Notes: generated by a model from the letters alone, not told the origin. A DNA stretch of 64,000 nucleotides from Synechococcus sp. KORDI-100 (GCF_000737535.1 NZ_CP006269.1:1488001-1552000), one strand, 5' to 3'. Shown: positions 47,058 to 57,391, counted from the stretch's first letter. Translations and numbers: made by a program.

Positions 47058-47326
47058 GGACAGACGAATCGTTTCCAGAGGTTTCAGATCGGTCCAGTTG
47101 TCCGCCAACGGCCGGTCCCGCTCCTTTCTGTCCGGGATCGGGCAGACCAGATCAGACGTTGTTCCTTGTGGTGAGTGGCGGTGGGGGACTCACCCATCAA
47201 CGTCCACTGAAACGTCAGGCCGGCCGCATCCACCTCTGAGCCGCTCAAGGACAATCCGATCGATCACTGCTGCACGCACGGCGCGGGCAAAGTGGTTCTC
47301 CACGATTGAACGAAGGAGATCCCCTG

Positions 47327-47545
47327 GTGATTCCGTTGGCGTTGTCGATTCTTCTTGCCTATACAGATTCCTCAGCCCAGGGGACCATCAGGTTTCTCCC
47401 GGATGACGCCCAGGTGGCCTGTCGGGCCATTCTCCCAGCCTGTTTCAAACAACGGGATTGGGCTGATCTCTGTCTGAAGGAGCCCGACATCCGGAGTGGT
47501 CACCCAGAAGCCTGTGATCAGGCCATTGAGGCGGCTCAACCCTGA
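47327..47545 (+). CDS. Small secreted protein with four Cys, unknown function
   Basis: A GTG start preceded by AAGGAG eight bases upstream gives a 72-residue protein. Residues 2-14 (IPLALSILLAYTD) are hydrophobic with a likely cleavage after SSAQG; the mature part has Cys in VACRA, PACF, DLCL and EACD, suggesting two disulfides. No family recognised. It converges on the DUF2103 gene with no gap. Confidence 0.55.
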   Translation: MIPLALSILLAYTDSSAQGTIRFLPDDAQVACRAILPACFKQRDWADLCLKEPDIRSGHPEACDQAIEAAQP

Positions 47546-47917
47546 TCAAGGCCGCAGCTGGTCCACGGTCGTCTGGAGAGTTTCACGGTCGAGGTTGGTG
47601 ACCACGAAAACCTCCTGGGCGCTGCTGCCCTTCCGCGCCACAAGCTTGAAGCCACCGCGGATCGGGACAGAAACCCTCAGTTGCAGGGTCTGGCACCTTC
47701 CCCTGACCTTTGAAATCACCGCAGGGGTGATCGTCTGGATGCTGGGAAGGCGAGCGATGGCCTTGAGCCAGGGAATCAACCCTTCCACATAGGTGCTGTG
47801 TGTGATGACAACGCGGCCCAAATCGGTATCAAATCCCGAGATCTGGTCGAAGCTAGCGGCCATGGCTATGCCGAAGAGAGCACCGGGCCCTGGTGATGCT
47901 CCGATCCATCGATGCAT
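47546..47917 (-). CDS. DUF2103 family protein
   Basis: A 123-residue protein. GRVVITHSTYVEGLIPWLKAI and LRVSVPIRGGFKLVARKGSSAQEVFVVT match the cyanobacterial and archaeal DUF2103 family, predicted to bind metal. Function unknown. Start 47917 (MHRWIGA) overlaps the divergent gene's 5' end by about 25 bp; a longer frame reaches 47974. Confidence 0.78.
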   Translation of the reverse strand: MHRWIGASPGPGALFGIAMAASFDQISGFDTDLGRVVITHSTYVEGLIPWLKAIARLPSIQTITPAVISKVRGRCQTLQLRVSVPIRGGFKLVARKGSSAQEVFVVTNLDRETLQTTVDQLRP

Positions 47918-48123
47918 TGCGACAGGCCGTTTCCGGTCCTCTCGAGGATCGATGCGGTCCCAGCGCCCGTACATTGACGGTGGAGCTGCATGGTGCTGAG
48001 GTCCGTGGCCTGGCGATCTGTCCCGGACGCGTGTTCCGCTACGTCTTTGACAGTCGTCGCAAACGCTTTCGAACCGTTGACGTCCTCAAGCTGACCAAAG
48101 CAACACGAAAGCCTGCTGCCTGA
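47893..48123 (+). CDS. Small basic protein of unknown function
   Basis: A 76-residue protein (GTG 47893 or ATG 47896). RSIDALRQAVSGPLEDRCGPSARTL then a strand-rich part (FRYVFDSRRKRFRTVDVLKL). No family recognised. The 5' end overlaps the divergent DUF2103 gene. It ends 2 bp before the convergent clpS stop. Confidence 0.6.
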   Translation: MMLRSIDALRQAVSGPLEDRCGPSARTLTVELHGAEVRGLAICPGRVFRYVFDSRRKRFRTVDVLKLTKATRKPAA

Positions 48124-48124
48124 G

Positions 48125-48421
48125 TCAGCAGCGTTCCAGAGGCGCCATGGTGAGACCCTCCCCGGAGAGCTGCTGGTGATAAAGCTCAGCCTGCTCTAGG
48201 GGACCAGACCACACTTCAGCGGCCCCCTGACTGTCGACTCGATTGGCCAGATCCCAGGCTTTGTCTTCGCTCATGCCAGGAATGATCCTGCGTAGGCAAT
48301 CCACGACGTGCTGGAAGGTGTTGACGTCATCGTCCAGCACAATCACCCGTGCCTGTGGATAACGCTGAGTCGTTCTCTCCCGCTCCAGCAGCGACGTTGA
48401 TCCCGGGCTGGAGATGGTCAT
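48125..48421 (-). CDS. clpS: ATP-dependent Clp protease adaptor ClpS
   Basis: Delivers N-degron substrates to ClpAP/ClpCP. The 98-residue protein has RVIVLDDDVNTFQHVVDCL near residues 25-43, the conserved DD..T..FVV block, and ends with an AELYHQQLSGEGLTMAPLE segment typical of ClpS. clpP and ftsH, also proteolysis genes, lie 2.5-5 kb away. Confidence 0.93.
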   Translation of the reverse strand: MTISSPGSTSLLERERTTQRYPQARVIVLDDDVNTFQHVVDCLRRIIPGMSEDKAWDLANRVDSQGAAEVWSGPLEQAELYHQQLSGEGLTMAPLERC

Positions 48422-48493
48422 GACAATTGTCGTGATTTTGTTTTTCAGTTCCAGGACCCTAGGTAGGATCTCAAGAACCTAGTGGTCAAGTAC

Positions 48494-48595
48494 ATGCTGT
48501 TCACCCTCGCCTGGGCGGCACTGGCAGCAACCTTCAGCTTCTCGATCGCGATGGTGGTCTGGGGTCGCAACGGCGACGGAACCTTGAATTTCTGA
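48494..48595 (+). CDS. petN: Cytochrome b6-f complex subunit PetN
   Basis: A 33-residue single-span subunit of the cytochrome b6f complex. The sequence [20 protein letters not shown], then VVWGRNG, matches PetN, with the usual charged C-terminal tail. Divergent from clpS, as in other cyanobacteria. Confidence 0.93.
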   Translation: MLFTLAWAALAATFSFSIAMVVWGRNGDGTLNF

Positions 48596-48610
48596 CGTCG
48601 TCAGGCTTCC

Positions 48611-48745
48611 TTGTCGAACCCTGAAGTGCCCTTGCTGAGCCAGTCTCTGGCTGTGCTGGCAGCGATTCTGCTTGTTTTCGTGAGCGTCAGTGTCATCTAC
48701 CTTTCCACCGTTGAATGGCGGGATCGACGCCGACGGGATCGTTGA
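48611..48745 (+). CDS. 44-residue single-span membrane peptide after petN
   Basis: From a TTG start: MSNPEVPLLSQSLAVLAAIL, continuing as a hydrophobic segment (residues 9-31) and an Arg/Asp-rich tail. Its 3' end overlaps the DUF3352 gene start by 31 bp. Placement directly between petN and the next gene, on one strand, suggests co-expression. No family name is known to me. Confidence 0.5.
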   Translation: MSNPEVPLLSQSLAVLAAILLVFVSVSVIYLSTVEWRDRRRRDR

Positions 48746-50274
48746 ACCTGCACGTTGTTGACGTCCTCAAGAGGCTGAAAGCCCATCCCTTCAGCAGCTT
48801 GGTCATCGCTGTTCTGGTGCTGCTGCCCATCGGCAATCTCTGGCTGAGCGACCAACAAGACGGCCCCAAACAGGATTCAGCCATCGCTCCAGACCCTTTG
48901 CTTCAGGTGAGCGAGGGCATGCGGATGTTGCAGAGTTTCCGAGCGGATGCAGCAAAGCCAGTCCCGGCGATATGGATCAAGCTCCTTGATTCAAAAACCG
49001 CTTCAGAGCTTTGGCAGCAGCTTGATGAGCGGATCTGGTACCAAGCCTGGCCCCAGGACGGAGACCCTCTTCTCATTCTTCCTGAGACGAATGTTGTTCT
49101 ACCAAGTGCAACAGCACCATTGAGGCGTCAAAAGAATGGATTCGTTCTCGTTTTCGCAGACCTGCTGAATGCCGTCACATTTGATCAGCAGACGCCGTCG
49201 GCCCGCATTCTTCCCTCGCCTCTGGAAGCGCGGTGCTTCCAATCCCTCAACAGCGGCCCCGCTGTTCTCTGGACGCCAGCTGCCCTTGCCTCGATCGCTG
49301 GACCGTTGCTGCCTCTTCTTCAGAACGCATCCCATGGTTGCTTCTCTCTGGAGCTGAAGGGCAAGGTGCTCTCCTGGAGTGGTGTCGTCGGATCACGACC
49401 GCTGCGACAGGCCACGAAACGTCTTGCTCCTCCCGATCAGCCTGCTGATCTCCCTTCGTTGGCTTCAAGGTCTCCCAAGTCCGACAAGGACTCCGCTTCC
49501 AAAGCATCATCTTCCACAACACCATCTTCCAAAACACCGTCTTCAACAACTCAGTCCTCGACAATCCAGTCGTCGACCAACCAACCTTCCGCGGCACCGT
49601 TGCTGGAACTGTCCAGCTGGTCGTCCCGATCGCTGCTTGGTGCCATGTTGAGTCGTCCTCTGATTCGTGATGGCCTTGAGGAGGACTATGGCCTTCCGCC
49701 AACCCTGCAGCTTGAGCTGCTTGATGCTCCGATTGTTCTGAGGGTGATTCCTGTCGATCAGGGCCCCTTCCTTGCTGGTGTTCAGCTGGATCTGCAGTTG
49801 CCAGCGAAGACCAAAGGGGTGGTTTCTGCACTCAAGCGTGCTGGTGAGCGGTTGAAGCAGGGTGGACTGGAGCGTCGTGAACAGGCTTTGAACGGTTCAG
49901 CTGGACGTCCTGCTGGTCATTCCGTTCTTTGGTTCGAAACGGATGACCAGGAAGAGCGATTGCTGGGCGGTTGGACCTTGAAAAGAGCTGATGCGGTCAA
50001 GAAAGGTCCTCCAAGCCTGCGGCTCACGCTGGCCACATCCCCGAATCTGGAGGGGGCGCAAGTGGCTGGCTTTGAATCACTTCCGAAGCCGCCCGTTCGT
50101 CTCAGCGCCGCGATGCAGCCAAGGGACATTGAGAAGCTTGGCCTGCTCGGTTCAAATTGGCCCAGGCCCGTGAAACTGGCCAGCCAGCTGAATCTGGTTC
50201 TGCAACCTCTGGCCGGATCTGCCACCAGCCACGAAGACTGGAACTGGATGCGCGGTCAGCTGGCAGTGCCTTGA
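48715..50274 (+). CDS. DUF3352-like membrane-anchored protein
   Basis: A 519-residue protein with one N-terminal span (PFSSLVIAVLVLLPIGNLWL, residues 25-44) and a large exported-side domain resembling the cyanobacterial DUF3352 family. Residues about 250-295 are a Ser/Thr/Lys-rich linker of repeated TPSS/TQSS units. Function unknown. Its end overlaps the convergent thf1 gene by 19 bp. Confidence 0.72.
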   Translation: MAGSTPTGSLNLHVVDVLKRLKAHPFSSLVIAVLVLLPIGNLWLSDQQDGPKQDSAIAPDPLLQVSEGMRMLQSFRADAAKPVPAIWIKLLDSKTASELWQQLDERIWYQAWPQDGDPLLILPETNVVLPSATAPLRRQKNGFVLVFADLLNAVTFDQQTPSARILPSPLEARCFQSLNSGPAVLWTPAALASIAGPLLPLLQNASHGCFSLELKGKVLSWSGVVGSRPLRQATKRLAPPDQPADLPSLASRSPKSDKDSASKASSSTTPSSKTPSSTTQSSTIQSSTNQPSAAPLLELSSWSSRSLLGAMLSRPLIRDGLEEDYGLPPTLQLELLDAPIVLRVIPVDQGPFLAGVQLDLQLPAKTKGVVSALKRAGERLKQGGLERREQALNGSAGRPAGHSVLWFETDDQEERLLGGWTLKRADAVKKGPPSLRLTLATSPNLEGAQVAGFESLPKPPVRLSAAMQPRDIEKLGLLGSNWPRPVKLASQLNLVLQPLAGSATSHEDWNWMRGQLAVP

Positions 50275-50906
50275 GTTGATTCCGCCAGGCGTTGCTCGCG
50301 CTTTTTGCGCTCGCTGGCGAGGGTTTCCTCCATCAGCTCAACGGCTTGAGCCATCCGTTCACGACTCGTCAGAAACAGGTTGATGTCCTTGTCCACCCTT
50401 GCAGGGACAAGATTCAGGGACTCCGAGAGCTCAGAGGCTTTCGTCTTTACTTGTCCAACATCGGTCGCCTTGTCTGCCATGCCCTTGGAGACCTCCAGGA
50501 GGCTGAATAGTCCAATCGCCATCAGCCTGGAGTAATGGGTGTCTTCCGGACGCCGAAATTGTTTGATCCAGTCATCGAAAACAGCTTCTGACTGGTTGCC
50601 GGCTTGCTCGAGTGTGGTTCCAGCCTCCTTTCTGAGTTGTTCGGCCTCAAAGCCGTTGCTGCTGCAGAGAGCTTTGAACAACAGTGGAGGGTGCTCTTCA
50701 GGCCGGTACCCCTGAGTGAAGGAGCGAAAGACAGTGTCCAGGCCAACCGCAAACAAGGCATTGCTCTCGAACTGTTTCTGATGGCTCAACAGGTGCAGCT
50801 CAACAAGGAGCTCGTCAGCAAGCCTGCGGTACAGGGGAGCAATGACGTAAGGGAACTGCTGATGAAAATCGCGCTTGCTGTCAGCGATGGTCTGACGGTC
50901 GCCCAA
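50256..50906 (-). CDS. thf1: Thf1/Psb29 thylakoid biogenesis protein
   Basis: Involved in photosystem II assembly and turnover of FtsH and thylakoid membranes. The 216-residue protein from TTG 50906 reads [40 protein letters not shown], the family N-terminal block, and ends in a charged coiled coil ([23 protein letters not shown]). No ATG is near the conserved start; the frame is open further upstream into the clpP leader. Being close to ftsH is notable, as Thf1 affects FtsH levels. Confidence 0.92.
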   Translation of the reverse strand: MGDRQTIADSKRDFHQQFPYVIAPLYRRLADELLVELHLLSHQKQFESNALFAVGLDTVFRSFTQGYRPEEHPPLLFKALCSSNGFEAEQLRKEAGTTLEQAGNQSEAVFDDWIKQFRRPEDTHYSRLMAIGLFSLLEVSKGMADKATDVGQVKTKASELSESLNLVPARVDKDINLFLTSRERMAQAVELMEETLASERKKREQRLAESTQGTAS

Positions 50907-50986
50907 CTCTTGATCCCGAATCAATGGTGATGACCATAGCGCCGAAGATGTCGCCGTTAGGATCAAACCATTCGTGCAGAGGCCAG

Positions 50987-51580
50987 ATGATCCCGATCGT
51001 GATTGAGGAGTCCGGACGGGGCGAGAGGGCATTTGATATCTACTCGAGGCTGCTTCGAGAGCGCATCATTTTTCTCGGCGAAGCTGTTACCAGTGATTCG
51101 GCGAACAGAATCGTTGCCCAGATGCTGTTTCTTGAGGCAGAGGATCCCGAAAAGGATATCTATCTGTACATCAATTCCCCTGGAGGCTCTGTGTATGACG
51201 GCCTGGGGATTTTCGATACGATGCAACATATTCGCCCTGATGTGCAGACTGTCTGCGTTGGACTGGCAGCGAGTATGGGCGCATTTTTACTTTGTGCCGG
51301 CGCGAAAGGAAAGCGCAGCAGCCTTCAGCATTCACGGATCATGATCCATCAGCCTCTCGGCGGTGCCAGGGGCCAGGCCAGTGACATCAGAATTCAGGCC
51401 GATGAAATTCTTTTCCTCAAGGATCGACTGAATCAGGAGCTGGCGGACAGGACAGGCCAACCTCTCGACAGAATCCAACAGGACACCGACCGTGACTTCT
51501 TCATGTCACCAACGGAAGCTGCCAGTTACGGCCTGATCGACCAGGTGATCGACAAGCGCCCGGTCCATTCTGTCGATTGA
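50987..51580 (+). CDS. clpP: ATP-dependent Clp protease proteolytic subunit
   Basis: Serine protease ring of Clp. The 197-residue protein has the catalytic Ser in GLAASMGAF near residue 98, His in [11 protein letters not shown] near 123, and Asp near 172. Start 50987 ([21 protein letters not shown]) is the conserved N-terminus and has AGAGG 5-7 bases ahead; a longer frame begins at 50924. Cyanobacteria carry several clpP paralogues; which this is cannot be said. Confidence 0.96.
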   Translation: MIPIVIEESGRGERAFDIYSRLLRERIIFLGEAVTSDSANRIVAQMLFLEAEDPEKDIYLYINSPGGSVYDGLGIFDTMQHIRPDVQTVCVGLAASMGAFLLCAGAKGKRSSLQHSRIMIHQPLGGARGQASDIRIQADEILFLKDRLNQELADRTGQPLDRIQQDTDRDFFMSPTEAASYGLIDQVIDKRPVHSVD

Positions 51581-51904
51581 AATCAGGTCTCCCCAGCAAA
51601 ATCTGTCCCGTCTGCGAAAGGCCTTTCCAGTGGAGAAAGGCCTGGAAAAATTGCTGGGATGATGTTGTTTATTGCTCGGAACGCTGCCGTCGGCGAAAAA
51701 ACAGCACAAAGAACTCGAATATTTAATCTGATTCAATGTCAGGCCGTTGCCCGTCAACGCTTGTTCGTCAGTCTTACTTGCTGACATCGAATGATGTCCT
51801 GCCTTTAACAGTGCTGCAGATAATGTCAGAGCCATGTCTCTGGCATGTATGTGCTCCCGGTAGGGACCCGTGCGAATGCGTATTGAACGTAAACGAGAAT
51901 CAAT
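51581..51904. other. Intergenic region between clpP and ftsH
   Basis: It contains an inverted repeat AGGCCTTTC (51619-51627) and GAAAGGCCT (51635-51643), 39 bp after clpP. No U tract follows, so terminator function is unsure. No gene was seen in the rest. Confidence 0.5.
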
Positions 51905-51935
51905 AAAAAACCACACTTACTTGGTAAGTGTGGTT
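51905..51935 (-). terminator. Rho-independent terminator of ftsH
   Basis: On the minus strand AACCACACTTAC, loop CAA, GTAAGTGTGGTT forms a perfect 12-bp stem followed by a T tract. It lies 42 bp past the ftsH stop codon. Confidence 0.92.
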
Positions 51936-51977
51936 CAAAAACTCTGCAGAATTGAACTGGATTGAATTGAGCTGAAT

Positions 51978-53891
51978 TCAACTGAGGGATGGAATGGAAC
52001 GCTCCTTTTCAGGAACATCGGTGAATTCAGAAACAACGGCACGGAATTCATCGCCATCCATGGTTTCCCTTTCGATCAAAAGCTCAACCAGGCGATCCAT
52101 CACTTCACGGTGATCAGAAACGATGGCGACCGTCTCCTTGTAGCAGTGTTTCACCATGGTGCGGACTTGCTCGTCAATCTGACGGGCAATCGAATCTGAA
52201 ACATCACTACGGGTCATCAGATCGCGCCCTAGAAACACTTCCTGACTGCCACCCTCAAGAGAGACAGGCCCCAGATCGCTCATTCCAAAACGTGTCACCA
52301 TCTGCCGTGCCATCGAAGCGACTTGTTGAATGTCGCCACCGGCTCCCGTGGTCACTTCCTGATGGCCAAAGACAACATCCTCAGCCGCACGACCACCCAG
52401 GGCACCCATGATGCGCGCCTTCAGCTGTGATCTGGTGACAAGGGTCTGCTCTTCATCGGGGGAGAACCATGTCAATCCCTGAGCCTGGCCTCTTGGGATC
52501 AGAGTCACCTTCTGCACGGGATCATGGTCCTTCACCAAAGTGCCGATCAGGGCGTGGCCGACTTCGTGATAAGCGATCAATCGCTTGCTGCGACCATCCG
52601 TCAGTGGACGACCTTCCATGCCGGCGATGATCCGATCGACGGCATCGTCGATCTCGCTCAAACCAATCGCTTCTTTGCGACGCCGTGCCGTGAGGATGGC
52701 AGCCTCATTCATCAGGTTTGCCAGATCAGCGCCTGTGAATCCTGGGGTGCGCCGGGCAATGCTTTCCAGAGACAACTCAGCCTCGAGAGTTTTGTTTCTG
52801 CAGTGAACTTCAAGGATGGAGAGACGGCCCTTGATGTCGGGGGCATCAACCGTGACCTGACGGTCGAATCGACCTGGACGCATCAATGCTGAATCAAGGA
52901 CATCGGGACGGTTGGTGGCGGCGATGATGATGATGCCGCTGTTGCCTTCAAAACCATCCATTTCTGTGAGCAACTGGTTGAGTGTCTGCTCACGTTCATC
53001 GTTGCCACCTCCGATTCCTGCACCACGTTGACGTCCGACGGCATCGATTTCGTCAATGAAGATCAGGCATGGGCTGTTTTCCTTGGCCTTTTTGAAGAGA
53101 TCACGAACCCGGCTCGCGCCAACTCCGACGAACATCTCCACGAATTCAGATCCTGAAAGGGAGAAGAACGGAACACCTGCTTCGCCCGCGATCGCCTTGG
53201 CAAGCAGGGTTTTACCGGTTCCCGGTGGTCCAACCAGCAGCATTCCACGGGGAATCTGGGCGCCGACAGATGTGAAACGTTCCGGCTGTTTCAGGAACGT
53301 GACGACTTCTTCTAGTTCCTGCTTCGCCTCGGTGACGCCGGCGACATCATCGAATTTGACACCGGTTTCAGCTTCCATCATGAAACGGGCCTTGCTTTTC
53401 CCGAACTGCATGGCCTGGCCGGGACCTCCAGGCATGCCGCTGTTGCGACGGGCCAGGAAGATTAGGGATCCGATCAGCAGCAGCGGGAACAACAGATTGC
53501 CCAGCAGACCAAGGGCCGGAGGGGCGGAACGGGGCGGATGAATGTCAAAACTGATCCCCTCGTTCTTCAACGTGTTGATCAATTCGGGGGCCAGACCTGG
53601 AAGATCGACACGCAGACGCTGGACGCGGTTGTCGAGATCCGGATCAACGGCTTCGACGACCGCATTACGACCACCGTCGTAGATGTCGACGGCGGTGACC
53701 CGTCCGGCTTCGACGTAGTCCAGGAAACGGCCGTAGCTCATCCGGGCAACAGCAGCATTCCTCGGTGCCACCGTCGGTCCGTTGGAACCCAGGCCACTGA
53801 GGCCTCCGCTGTTCAGGACCTGCCAGCCGATCAACAGAACAACTCCGATCGGAAGCAGCCAGAGAGCAAGAAGACGCCAGCGCTGATTCAT
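51978..53891 (-). CDS. ftsH: ATP-dependent zinc metalloprotease FtsH
   Basis: Thylakoid or plasma-membrane AAA protease that removes damaged photosystem II proteins. The 637-residue protein has an N-terminal span ([20 protein letters not shown]), a periplasmic/lumenal domain, a second span ([19 protein letters not shown]), Walker A GPPGTGKT near residue 222, Walker [10 protein letters not shown], the SRH region [17 protein letters not shown] and zinc motif HEVGH near 440. Start 53891 was chosen over a longer frame. It is last in the order pyk, permease, ftsH on the minus strand. Confidence 0.97.
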   Translation of the reverse strand: MNQRWRLLALWLLPIGVVLLIGWQVLNSGGLSGLGSNGPTVAPRNAAVARMSYGRFLDYVEAGRVTAVDIYDGGRNAVVEAVDPDLDNRVQRLRVDLPGLAPELINTLKNEGISFDIHPPRSAPPALGLLGNLLFPLLLIGSLIFLARRNSGMPGGPGQAMQFGKSKARFMMEAETGVKFDDVAGVTEAKQELEEVVTFLKQPERFTSVGAQIPRGMLLVGPPGTGKTLLAKAIAGEAGVPFFSLSGSEFVEMFVGVGASRVRDLFKKAKENSPCLIFIDEIDAVGRQRGAGIGGGNDEREQTLNQLLTEMDGFEGNSGIIIIAATNRPDVLDSALMRPGRFDRQVTVDAPDIKGRLSILEVHCRNKTLEAELSLESIARRTPGFTGADLANLMNEAAILTARRRKEAIGLSEIDDAVDRIIAGMEGRPLTDGRSKRLIAYHEVGHALIGTLVKDHDPVQKVTLIPRGQAQGLTWFSPDEEQTLVTRSQLKARIMGALGGRAAEDVVFGHQEVTTGAGGDIQQVASMARQMVTRFGMSDLGPVSLEGGSQEVFLGRDLMTRSDVSDSIARQIDEQVRTMVKHCYKETVAIVSDHREVMDRLVELLIERETMDGDEFRAVVSEFTDVPEKERSIPSLS

Positions 53892-53949
53892 GAAGCTGAG
53901 GAAATAATTAAAGAGTGTAAAGCAGTTGCAGCGACTGCCGTGTTGTTCG

Positions 53950-55179
53950 TCAAAGGCTTCTGAGAGCCACGATCGGGTCCAGTTTCGCGGCACGCCTTGC
54001 CGGCACAACGCCGAAAAACAAACCGATGGAGCCCGACAGTCCCACCGTCATCAGGACCGTGCTGGTTCCAATGCTCGCTGGAAGCGGCGTCACTGCGGCA
54101 ACAAGAGCGATGGTTCCAAGCCCGGCTGCCGTTCCGATGGCTCCACCCAGGCTCGCCAGGACCAGTGACTCAACGAGAAACTGCTGCAGCACATCGCTAC
54201 TGCGGGCTCCGAGAGCTTTTCTCAGTCCGATCTCCTGGGTGCGCTCGCTGACCGACACCAGCATGATGTTCATGATTCCTATACCGCCGACAAGCAGGGA
54301 AATCCCGCCGATCGCTCCCAGCATGAGGGTGAGTCCCCCCGTGATCGTTCCGACGATGCTTAGGGCGTCTTTCTGAGATCGCACCGCGAAATCGTCGTCG
54401 CGAAGAATCTTGTGACGCTGCCGCAGCAGATTGGTGATCTGGAATTTGGCTGCACCTGTGCTGCTCTCGTCCTTGGCTTCGACACTAATGAAGCTGAGGC
54501 TTACGCCGTAGGTGGGATCCCGACCTGTGAGACGGGTGACCATGGTGCTGAGCGGGATGTAGGTGTTGCCGTCCTGATTGCTTCCGAACACGGCTCCCTT
54601 TGGAGCCATCACACCGACAACCTGAAAGGACTGGTTGCCGATGCGCAGCTGTTGTCCGACCGCTGATCCCGTCGGAACGAGTTTCGACTCCAGATCCGGA
54701 CCGATCACGGCCACATTTCTTGCCGCTTTGACGTCCTCGTCCGTGATGAACCGTCCCTGGGACACCTCGAAACTGCGCACCGGCAGAAACTCAGGCGTGA
54801 TGCCGGAAATCGAGCTGGTTGAACTTCGGGCTCCCAGCTGGACCACCTGACTGCTTGAGATCTGAGGAGCCACGCGTTTGACGCTGGGAACCTGCTCAGC
54901 GATGGCCTCAGCGTCTTCCAGCACAAGCGTTCTCGGGAAGGCGACCCCGCGTCGTCGCGTGTCGTTGTTACCGGGAACGACAAACAGAACGTTCGCTCCA
55001 AGGTTGCTCAACTGCTCTTCGGCCAGTCCCTGAGCACCCCGACCGACACCCACCAGGGTGATCACCGACGCATTGCCGATCACAATTCCCACCATCGTGA
55101 GAAGACTGCGCAGCCGGTTGCTCCTGAGGGTGGTCAGAGCCATCCTCACCGTCTCCATCGGAGGCATCCGTCTGCTCAT
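53950..55179 (-). CDS. MacB/FtsX-type ABC transporter permease
   Basis: A 409-residue protein: N-terminal span ([23 protein letters not shown]), a ~220-residue periplasmic MacB core domain, and three C-terminal spans with the FtsX-like [28 protein letters not shown] motif. No ATPase is adjacent. Likely works in mechanotransmission-type export with a LolD/MacB-like ATPase encoded elsewhere. A 20-bp gap separates it from pyk on the same strand. Confidence 0.9.
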   Translation of the reverse strand: MSRRMPPMETVRMALTTLRSNRLRSLLTMVGIVIGNASVITLVGVGRGAQGLAEEQLSNLGANVLFVVPGNNDTRRRGVAFPRTLVLEDAEAIAEQVPSVKRVAPQISSSQVVQLGARSSTSSISGITPEFLPVRSFEVSQGRFITDEDVKAARNVAVIGPDLESKLVPTGSAVGQQLRIGNQSFQVVGVMAPKGAVFGSNQDGNTYIPLSTMVTRLTGRDPTYGVSLSFISVEAKDESSTGAAKFQITNLLRQRHKILRDDDFAVRSQKDALSIVGTITGGLTLMLGAIGGISLLVGGIGIMNIMLVSVSERTQEIGLRKALGARSSDVLQQFLVESLVLASLGGAIGTAAGLGTIALVAAVTPLPASIGTSTVLMTVGLSGSIGLFFGVVPARRAAKLDPIVALRSL

Positions 55180-55199
55180 GTCAGGCCCTCGTGCGCTTC

Positions 55200-56984
55200 T
55201 CAGAGCATTGTGTCCAGCTTGCCGCCTGCATCGAGGCCGGTGCCTCGATGGACCAGACCATCACGGACCTGCAGCGTGACCACCTCACCATGTCGAAGGT
55301 CGCGTGTGGCGTTGGCGACTCCTGAAATGGTGGGGATTCCCAGGCGCTGCGCGATCACGGCCGCGTGAGATGTTTCGGCCGGGGCTTCCGTCACGATTCC
55401 GGCGGCGTGGCGGATCGCATCCAGATCGTCGGCCGTCGTGTCCTGCATCACTAGGATTTCTCCGGATTCGATCTTGCTGGAGTCCCCGGGGGTGAGAGCG
55501 AGTCTCACCTTGCCGCTGACGGTTCCATTTCCGATTCCGCTGCCCTTCGCCAGAACGGCACTGACGATCCCAACCTTGACGAGATCGGTGGATCCGGAGA
55601 TGCCGGTGAGGGTTCCAGCGGTTTGGATCACAAGATCCCCCTCCTTGAGCAGTCCCATGTCCTGGGCAGCGCCCATCGCCACCGTGAAGGTTCCGGAGGT
55701 GCTCTTCTGCTGAGGAACCACCAGTGGCGTGACTCCCCAGACCAGCTGAAGCTTGCGAGCGACCTGAACCTCGCTGGTGATCGCCAGGATCGGCGCCGCA
55801 GGCCTGAACTTGCTGACGTTGTGGGCCGTTGCTCCACTTTTGGTGAGCGGGAGGATCGCTGAGGCGTTGAGCTGGCTGGCGATCGTGCTGACAGCTCCGC
55901 TGATCGCATTCGGAATGGTGGATTGCAGGTGGCTATCCATCGTGCGGCGCGGATAGTCCTTTTCGATCCTGCGGGCAATGGTGGCCATGGTCTGAACCGC
56001 TTCCACGGGGAAATCCCCCACCGCTGTCTCGTTGGAGAGCATCACAGCGTCGGTGCCGTCGAGGATGGCATTGGCCACATCACTGACCTCAGCGCGCGTG
56101 GGACGCGGACTGGAGGCCATTGAATCCAGCATCTGGGTGGCTGTGATGATCGGAATCCCCAGGCTGTTGGCCCGGCGGATCAATTCCTTCTGAAGCAGAG
56201 GGACTTCCTCTGCTGGCATCTCGACGCCTAGATCCCCCCGGGCAACCATCACGCCATCGCAGAGCGGCATAATCGCGTCGATCTGGTCGATGGCCTCGAA
56301 CTTCTCGATCTTGGCCACCACCGGTGTGCTGTGTCCGTGATGGCGGATCAGCTCACGGATCTCCTGCATGTCGGAGGGATTGCGCACGAAGCTGAGGGCA
56401 ACCCAATCGACACCCTGCTGGAGACCGAACACCAGATCCTCCCGGTCCTTGTCGGTGAGAGCGCGAACCGAGAGCTGGACGTCAGGGAAGTTGACCCCCT
56501 TGTTGTTAGACAGAACCCCTCCTACGGTGACGCTGCAGTGCAGGGTCTGATCAATCTGGTCAACCTCCTCAACCTTCATCTCAACGCGCCCGTCATCGAG
56601 AAGGATGCGACTTCCGGCGGTCACTTCCTCCGCCAGCTTGTCGTAGGTGACCGTGGCGATGGTCTTGTTGCAGCTCACAGGCCGTGAGGTGAGCGCAAAA
56701 GGATCTCCTTTACTCAGGGTGATGGGACCATCGGCGAAGCGACCCAAACGGATCTTGGGCCCCTGCAGGTCCTGAAGGATCCCGATGTGCTGGCCGAGTT
56801 CTGTGGAGACCTGACGAATGGTGGCGATTCTTTTCGCGTGCTCGCTGTGGTCGCCGTGGGAGAAGTTGAGTCGAAAGGTTGTGGCTCCAGCCAGAACAAG
56901 CTCCCGGATCCTCTCGGCGCTCTCGGTGGCAGGCCCGATGGTGGCGACGATCTTGGTTCTTCGGGCCTGATCGAACTGAGCCAT
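55200..56984 (-). CDS. pyk: Pyruvate kinase with C-terminal PEP-utiliser domain
   Basis: Converts PEP and ADP to pyruvate and ATP. The 594-residue protein has RRTKIVATIGPATES, GATTFRLNFSHGDH, MVARGDLGVEMPAEEVPLLQK and the potassium/Mg site region, then the usual C-terminal alpha/beta domain, and lastly an extra ~100-residue PEP-utilising mobile domain with TEAPAETSHAAVIAQRLGIP, as in Bacillus and many cyanobacterial enzymes. Start 56984 (MAQFDQARRTK) is preferred over an in-frame start at 57017. Confidence 0.96.
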   Translation of the reverse strand: MAQFDQARRTKIVATIGPATESAERIRELVLAGATTFRLNFSHGDHSEHAKRIATIRQVSTELGQHIGILQDLQGPKIRLGRFADGPITLSKGDPFALTSRPVSCNKTIATVTYDKLAEEVTAGSRILLDDGRVEMKVEEVDQIDQTLHCSVTVGGVLSNNKGVNFPDVQLSVRALTDKDREDLVFGLQQGVDWVALSFVRNPSDMQEIRELIRHHGHSTPVVAKIEKFEAIDQIDAIMPLCDGVMVARGDLGVEMPAEEVPLLQKELIRRANSLGIPIITATQMLDSMASSPRPTRAEVSDVANAILDGTDAVMLSNETAVGDFPVEAVQTMATIARRIEKDYPRRTMDSHLQSTIPNAISGAVSTIASQLNASAILPLTKSGATAHNVSKFRPAAPILAITSEVQVARKLQLVWGVTPLVVPQQKSTSGTFTVAMGAAQDMGLLKEGDLVIQTAGTLTGISGSTDLVKVGIVSAVLAKGSGIGNGTVSGKVRLALTPGDSSKIESGEILVMQDTTADDLDAIRHAAGIVTEAPAETSHAAVIAQRLGIPTISGVANATRDLRHGEVVTLQVRDGLVHRGTGLDAGGKLDTML

Positions 56985-57056
56985 GTCCGGACCGTAAAGC
57001 CGTGCGGAAACTACCATCCATGCATCTCAGAGGCCCTCTTATCAAGGGGTTGGTGC

Positions 57057-57386
57057 ATGGACCTCAACGCGTATCAGCACGCAGCGCGCAGCACAGCGGC
57101 CTATCCCGATGTGGGGTCCAATCCCATCTACCCCACCCTCGGCCTCAGTGGAGAAGCAGGCGAGGTGGCCGACAAGGTCAAGAAGGTCCTGCGTGATCGT
57201 GGCGGTGATTTCGATCGTGAGGTGTGTGAAGCGATCAAGCTCGAACTCGGTGATGTGCTCTGGTACGTCGCTCTGCTGGGCAGTGAGCTGGGATTTGATC
57301 TTGATGAGATTGCAACGGCCAACCTCGACAAACTTGCCAGCCGCGCTTCAAGAGGTCGGATTGCCGGCAGCGGCGATCAGCGCTGA
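57057..57386 (+). CDS. MazG-type nucleotide pyrophosphohydrolase
   Basis: A 109-residue all-alpha NTP pyrophosphatase. GLSGEAGEVADKVKKVLRD near residues 28-46 and LELGDVLWYVALLGSELG near 61-78 give the EExxE..ExxD-like metal site of the MazG family. AAGGGG lies about 8 bases before the ATG. Probable housecleaning of non-canonical nucleotides. Followed 5 bp later by a small gene. Confidence 0.88.
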   Translation: MDLNAYQHAARSTAAYPDVGSNPIYPTLGLSGEAGEVADKVKKVLRDRGGDFDREVCEAIKLELGDVLWYVALLGSELGFDLDEIATANLDKLASRASRGRIAGSGDQR

Positions 57387-57391
57387 GTCCG

